Positions 58,801 through 64,000 of a DNA stretch of 64,000 nt are shown piece by piece. Position 1 is the stretch's first letter. The number at the start of each line of letters is the position of its first letter. Location of the stretch: NCBI GenBank assembly GCA_031841125.1, contig CM063113.1:28231312-28295311 (forward strand). Direction: 5' to 3'. The notes under the pieces were generated by a model that searched no databases, was not told where the DNA came from, and worked only from the letters and a program-made list of their open reading frames with translations. A program made the translations under genes and the position numbers. This stretch comes from Acanthococcus lagerstroemiae. Lineage: Eukaryota; Arthropoda; Insecta; Hemiptera; Eriococcidae.

Positions 58801-61161
58801 AAAGACAACTGTTCCCACGGTGACGATGAAGAACGTCAGCTGCCCTGTAACAAAAATCACGAATTTATAAGAAACAAACATGAATGCTGCCAAGGTTTCA
58901 GTTTTTTATTGATCAATATCATGCTTACACGGGTCACTGTCAATTAACACAAGTATTGTGGTTACGACGAACAGCAACAGCACGCTGACGCTGGAGCCGA
59001 GGACACGCCAATGAATTGAACATCTAAAATTCAAATCAGATGTAGCGAAAACTAGTAACTACGAGATTATTTATTAACTGAGCATATTGTGGTACTAACT
59101 TGCGTAAATAGAAGACGTTGAAAATTAGAAATAAAGTGCTAGGCAAACTGGACGCTAGGGAGATGTACGCTGTGAAATCCGCTTGCAATTGCGTACGGTT
59201 TTCAGCCGCATCTGAGTTACCGAACATCAACCGCAAACTGTTCGTATGATTCTTCAAATCCCGAAACCGGTACATCCAATACTAAAACGCGAAATCAATC
59301 ATTAGTTCCATAAAACTTCGAGTACATAGGCAACGAAAACCTGGCGAAAATCTCTTTCTTACATCATTGCATGTGACAAAGAAGAACCATGGTAACAGTA
59401 TACTTGTTCCCAGTAGGTAGAATACGCAGTACACGAAGTTGAACCTGTAGAATTATAATATAGCGAGATTATTTTTGTACTTAGAGTTAGATTTATACGA
59501 GGCGGAAAAAATGGGTAAAGTATCGGGCGCTTAATTGGGAAGGGGTGCCAGAAGGAAAGGATAAGGAAATGAGAGGCTGAAGAGAAATCTTTCATCCGGC
59601 ACTGAACAAGTACAGAGGAGTCTTCAGAGTTTCAAAGAGTCTTAGAAGTCTTAGTGAGCTCTGAAGAAGTCTTGAAGGGTTAACAGGTATCATAAATTGT
59701 AAGGAGTCTTACATGAGCCTGGAGGAGTATTAAAAAATCTTAAACCAGTTCAGGAGAATCTTGAAAAGTCTGGACCCAGTCTCGAAAAATTTCAAATAGA
59801 TATAAGAAATTTTACACGAGAATCTTGGGAGTTCTAAAGCATTTCATGTAAGTCTGAGAGAGCCTCAACCAACATTTCTATAAATTTTTATAGAATCTTA
59901 AATCATTTAAAAGATCTTTCAAGTATCAGGAACAGCATTGCTGGAACAGTCTCGAACTAATCCGGAACAGTTTTAAACCATTTTAAGCAAGCCCGAAAAA
60001 ATCTTAGTTAGTCTGAGAGAAAGCGTTTTAAACTTGTTTGTAAAAGTGTAAAAGTCTTGAGGAGCCGTAAAAATTTTTCATATCTGCAATACTCGTAATC
60101 AGCCCTAAATGAATTGTAGGAAGTTTCACAGAAAAACAGAATTTTTGTAAGTTTTATATAAGTCTGAGCAAGTCTTAAACAAGTCTAGAAGAATTTTTAG
60201 CACGGTTGAAAGATTTTTAGATTCCAAGAGTCTAAATCGAGTCTAAAACAGTCTAAATCAAACATGGAAATCCTGAACAAATCTGGAAGAGTCGTAAGAG
60301 ACCTGAAGAGCCTCATGGTGCCAAAAAAAACAAAAAAAAACAAAAAAAAACTCCAAACGTCTTCGTGAATCAAGTCACAAAGGGTATAAAATAAGTTGGG
60401 AAGAGTCTCTAACGTCAAAAAATCTTAGCAGCGAATCCTCAACGAAGTCTAGAAAAGAATCAGTGAGTCTTAAGAAACTTCGAACTTATATGAGGGATAA
60501 AAACAAGAAACATCTCAGACCCGCAGCTGAAAAGAGATACCTGACGAAACTAGTTGAAGAAAGAATGGGAAATAGAAATAAAGGAAACAGACAAAAAATC
60601 GGGGCTTGGAAGGGTATTTTTTAAGATTTCACCTTGGCGTATTTCGCCAAAATTTGGCTCTATAATATGTATACGCAGGGTTTTCCACAGTAGCACTCCT
60701 TTCAAATGATGTTCGTGAACTGATACATTTGAGCAAAACGATACTTACTTGTCTTTAGGGGCGGGTCTTTCTGACACATTCTGAGTCGTAGGCTCCACTG
60801 GCGGTGGTTGTGGAGGATAATCATCGTCCTCATGAAAAAACTCTGGTTCGAAGTTATCACCCATCACTGGGCTAAAAACGGCAGTCATGAATAAGTAAAA
60901 TAATCCTCCTGCAAAATGTGTTCACATTTGTGTGAGTTGGAAAACAACTTTCAATGTTCGGCAAAATTTGAACATCAGAAAACTAACCTTTCTGCAGAAT
61001 AAATCCTCCAAATCGAGCAGTTAACAACTTCTTGTTAACTGTGACGGTTCCATTGAATATAGACAGATTAAAGGACGCGGTGGTTCCTAAAAGTTGCTCG
61101 AGTAATGAAGAAATAGGAATGAAATGAACTTAATACCTTCTACGCATTCTGATTGATTCAT
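55834..61161 (-). CDS. SLC29A3: Equilibrative nucleoside transporter, SLC29A3/ENT3-like
   Basis: Exons in gene order: 61137-61161, 60988-61086, 60749-60908, 59363-59444, 59100-59281, 58929-59023, 58794-58844, 58494-58726, 58301-58423, 58108-58222, 57912-57997, 57641-57834, 55834-55945; 1,557 nt, 518 aa, all GT-AG with matching phases. Landmarks: PKDKFNFVYCVFYLLGTSIL then LPWFFFVTCNDYWMYRFRD (TM1 and loop), HWRVLGSSVSVLLLFVVTT, SYLSAFSSGQSLSGIFASIA (TM4-5 signature), a polar loop (RRLGSEASISSDSVDYL), EKYFVPVITYLLY, LRFLFIPLLMFCNAQPRHHL, LALSNGYLANM and the end SIGSMLSFPLINML. Known: ENTs move nucleosides down their gradient through 11 helices; ENT3 is endolysosomal. DYWM after TM1 favours ENT3 over ENT1. 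The second Gly of the usual GQGLAG is Ser here. About 95 residues precede TM1, longer than in human ENT3, and include a hydrophobic patch. Exons 1-2 are less certain than the rest. Confidence 0.93.
56122..56278. repeat. Inverted repeat with GGTCCAGTTAAGAAACATAA arms
   Basis: AAAATCTGGTCCAGTTAAG plus AAACATAATTT (56120-56153) faces, about 85 bp later, its inverted partner (AATTATGTTCCTTAATTGG, then ACCAGACTTTAGG). A small MITE or hairpin in the last intron of the transporter. Confidence 0.6.
56400..57260. repeat. Mirrored diverged repeats in transporter intron 12
   Basis: ATTCGAAATCAGCGACTCAA-like strings recur on the plus strand near 56940, 57058 and 57183. The same motif occurs in inverse orientation near 56403 and 56530 (TCGCCGATTTCGAATAT). 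The two halves therefore mirror each other across about 56750. Divergence is high and unit edges are unclear. Confidence 0.45.
59597..60480 (+). repeat. Degenerate GAGTCTTGAA-type repeat array
   Basis: Variants of GAGTCTTAGAAGTCT, AAGAAGTCTTGAAG and AGTCTGAGAGAG occur dozens of times over nearly 900 bp, with a small A-rich block (60327-60350). It lies in the intron between transporter exons 3 and 4. No open frame or terminal repeats were found. The array resembles 43934-44560 in reverse. Confidence 0.6.
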
Positions 61162-61827
61162 ATTGGTCCAATCTTTTGTAATTCTTTGTTAAAAGTTAAT
61201 TAATTGTTATTTGTTAAATCCGACGTCCTTTGTTATCTTTGTATTATCAGCTTATCAGACTGGACTTTTAACCAAGGCTTTTATCATGAAGATGTTTTCA
61301 AAAGTATGCCCTAAGCCCTGTGTAAGAGGGTGGAAGAGGGATTTTAAGTTTTAACTGTTAAAAAGTACTAAAAAGTCACATAGTTTTAAGTCCTCTCTTT
61401 CAAGAGCACTTCCAAACAACGCTGAATAAAATTTGTTGGCTTATTGCAGTTGTATTTGTTTTTTGTTTTTTTGCGGAAGTGAAGTCTGAAGTCCTCCAGT
61501 AGTGACAATGTCTATAAATTCTGAATAAAACCGTTATTTTGTTCGCTTTGGTTTCGTTTGTGGCTTGTGGCTAGCTCGCTAGCTCCGCTCGAGTCTGTTG
61601 AAACTTGATGATGTTGGAAGAATGGAAATGGAAGTAAAAAAATTCGTTCTTCATTCATCACTCAAGCGGATGACGTTGATCGTTGTTTATATTTCGAGGA
61701 AATCTGCACTTCGCTTTTCACATTCTTGAAATATGATACAGTTATTCGAATCGCGTGATTTGTAGCTATTGTGAACTGATGTATTCGTATTACGTGTAAC
61801 CTTTGTCGTCGCTCATTATTCGTAGTG
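61162..61827. promoter_or_regulatory. Shared upstream region of SLC29A3 and the rhomboid gene
   Basis: The start codons of two divergent genes are 666 bp apart, with no other exon between. This is a candidate bidirectional promoter. I see no TATA box at a convincing distance from either start; GC content rises near 61560-61600 (GCTAGCTCGCTAGCTCCGCT). Transcription starts cannot be fixed from sequence alone. Confidence 0.5.
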
Positions 61828-63829
61828 ATGGAAAACCCTCAAGAAGTTCCACAGCGTCATGTTTTCGAAAATATTCCTCTGCGAACAGTGGAATCGGTTA
61901 GTAAAATTTTCGCTCTATCATTGTATGTGTATTTCTGGCTTCGAAACTTGTCGAGAAGTTTTCCGCGCATGCAATACATTTAGTAATTAATCAACTTATT
62001 CTCCATTTGTTTTCAGCACTGGGAGACGATTTTCAACCAGGTACGTTACTTTGAAATCGAGGGATTCGCTGAAAATCCTGGTGAAATTCAGCACTAGGGA
62101 AAGCTTATCGTTGCTGCGTTTTCTTTTTTTAGTTTGATCGTAATGGAGATGGCCGGGTATCCGTCGACTACCTCAGTCGCGAGCTTAGTCGGGATAATCA
62201 CGGCGTTCCTGCGTACGTTGTCCAGCGTATCGTCACTTTGGCCGATGAAAATCGCGACGGTTACATCTCTTACCCGGAGTTTCTTCGTCTGGTTAGTTCC
62301 CTTTACTCCCGAATACATATTTTAAATACTACATAAAGGACAACTTCCCTTACGAAATTATTTTTGCAGGCTGAATCTCCACACGCCGAACCACTGTTCA
62401 GAACATATTTCCAATCGTATATTAAATGCTTTGTGCCGAAACAACGACGCGTCGTTGAAGCTGTCGACGGTTCATACGAGCAAGAGTATACGTGCTATCC
62501 TCCAGCTGTGACAATGATTATTTTAAGTGTGATTATGGTATGACGTCATCGATCCTTGAAGTTTATGTAGTCATCGCCAATTAACGTTAATGAATTACCT
62601 GTTCAAATAGTATAATCACCATCAATTTGACACGCTGCATTTAATTTCGTATGTTGGCAGATATTTGTGTACGTTTACGACAGAATTCGAGCTTACAATC
62701 CGGTCTCCCCGTACGCACCGTTTTTTTCCATTTTCGTTTATGATCCGCACAAAAGGATTGAGATATGGCGATTTTTCACCTATATGTTCGTGCACGCAAG
62801 GTAGGCATTTTCTCCCCCGAAGTTGGCATTGGAGCGAAGAAAATTGATTCTTCGCTTGTAATTAAATTTAGCTGGGACAGGATGATTACAGTTAAGAAAC
62901 AGATCAAGGTGATGTATTTGGATTAATGGTGTGCGGACGCGCTTGTGAGGAGAAATGGAAATTGATGCGAGTTTCTAATCCCGAGTTGAATATTTCTTAG
63001 CATATCCAATGCTGTGTTTTGATTCTACTTGAAGTATGCTTGTCTCCCATATGATGTGATGCTCTTGGACGCAGTTAGGAACAATGTTCTGGCACTATGA
63101 AAATCAAATGACAGTGTTTGCTAAATAACCGGAAACCGATCTCACTGAGTTTCTTCGGCGTCCGGTGTTTGTCTTTCATATCAATTGGACACTTTTTTCC
63201 ATGATAACGTCCATTTGAAATCGACTTCCTTTCCGAGATACTAAGAAAACATTAAAGAGACGGTTTCTTTAATCGATATAAACTGAATAGGCGGAACTGA
63301 TTACAATCAAAAACAGCTTTACTGTAATGAAATGTATGTTCGTAATACGATTTGGTGTTTGGTTCGCAGCGAACTGCATATTTCGGTGAATATCATCGTT
63401 CAAATAATGCTGGGAGTTCCACTAGAAATGGTACACCGTTGGTGGCGTATTCTCATCATCTATTTAGCCGGTGTCGCTAGCGGTTCTCTTTTCACTTCAG
63501 TCGTGGACCCGGACGTGTACCTAGCCGGCGCCTCTGGAGGGGTGTACTCTCTACTGGCCGCGCATATAGCGACGATTATTATGGTGTGTAAGTAAATTCG
63601 TGCCTATCGAAGGCTACGGATGAAATCACTCATGTTTGCGAATAGTTGAAGAGAATTACGATTACTTCAATCGTAGATGAAGTGACTAATCGCAGTGTTT
63701 CGTATTGCCTTACAGAACTGGACGGAAATGGATTATCCTGTACTGCAGTTGGGGATATTCTTGCTACTCGCGATTATCGATACCAGTAATGCGGTCTACA
63801 ATCGTTACGTGGCGAATATTGAGACCAGG
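61828..63829 (+). CDS. EF-hand rhomboid intramembrane protease (RHBDL/Rhomboid-4 type), 3' end outside window
   Basis: Exons seen: 61828-61896, 62017-62040, 62133-62291, 62370-62537, 62661-62800, 63370-63583, 63716-63829; 888 nt, 296 residues with an open donor at 63830. Two EF-hand loops at about 33-44 (DRNGDGRVSVDY) and 69-80 (DENRDGYISYPE) precede a first membrane segment (PPAVTMIILSVIMIFVYVYD). The rhomboid core follows: EIWRFFTYMFVHASELHISV with N194, GVPLEMVHRWWRILIIYLAG and YLAGASGGVYSLLAAHIA, where the Ser of GASG (about 242) is the nucleophile. The catalytic His lies in a later helix beyond the window. Known: animal RHBDL1/3 and fly Rhomboid-4 share this EF-hand plus rhomboid layout and calcium activates Rhomboid-4. 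I cannot separate RHBDL1 from RHBDL3, so no symbol is given. Confidence 0.93.
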
Positions 63830-64000
63830 GTGAGATTTATTCTTTAATTACAATCCTGAACATTCACGTAGTGCTTGTTTTAAATGTACGAAAGATGCAT
63901 ATCAGGAATCAGGGTTCAGTTGAGGAATCTGCAGGTTTTCTGATTCAGTCTGGAATTTCCTCTTGATTGGCCGACAGACTGACGGATACTTTGGCTCAAG

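Overview
This is a eukaryotic nuclear window, almost certainly from an invertebrate animal. Genes carry many GT-AG introns, the five recognisable genes have clear animal orthologues, and the space between exons is packed with DNA transposons, MITEs, SINE-like repeats, non-LTR remnants and long G or C homopolymers. I cannot place the species; a marine, possibly lophotrochozoan, invertebrate would fit, but that is a guess from repeat style only. All exon models were built by eye from splice signals, reading-frame continuity and remembered family sequence, with no alignment program.

Layout. 1-11.7 kb is gene-poor: a decayed pogo/Tigger transposase (6.07-8.25 kb, minus), a 1.13-kb transposon of unknown type with its own small ORF (9.27-10.40 kb), and a non-LTR reverse transcriptase remnant (10.4-10.7 kb). 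11.7-41.0 kb is one complete minus-strand gene for mitochondrial 2-oxoglutarate dehydrogenase E1 (OGDH; 17 coding exons, 1,033 codons plus stop), with a second, alternative version of exon 3 at 36.1 kb. Its introns hold hAT-like elements, an RTE-type non-LTR remnant, a tRNA-headed SINE palindrome and several MITEs. 41-48.9 kb is repeat-rich upstream sequence with one unidentified pair of minus-strand exons.

From 48.9 kb genes are dense: VPS26C (plus, 48.9-51.0 kb), PDCD2L (plus, 52.6-55.5 kb), an equilibrative nucleoside transporter closest to SLC29A3/ENT3 (minus, 55.8-61.2 kb, 13 exons, 518 aa) and an EF-hand rhomboid protease of the RHBDL type (plus, from 61.8 kb, cut by the window end). 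PDCD2L and the transporter converge with about 300 bp between stop codons; the transporter and rhomboid diverge from a 666-bp shared upstream region.

The genes are unrelated housekeeping functions (TCA cycle, endosomal recycling, ribosome biogenesis chaperoning, nucleoside transport, intramembrane proteolysis); nothing suggests a pathway cluster. The most notable observations are the mutually exclusive OGDH exon pair, which swaps an acidic motif tied to calcium response in other animals, and a set of hAT-like elements with 8-bp target duplications whose interiors consist of degenerate short tandem motifs.
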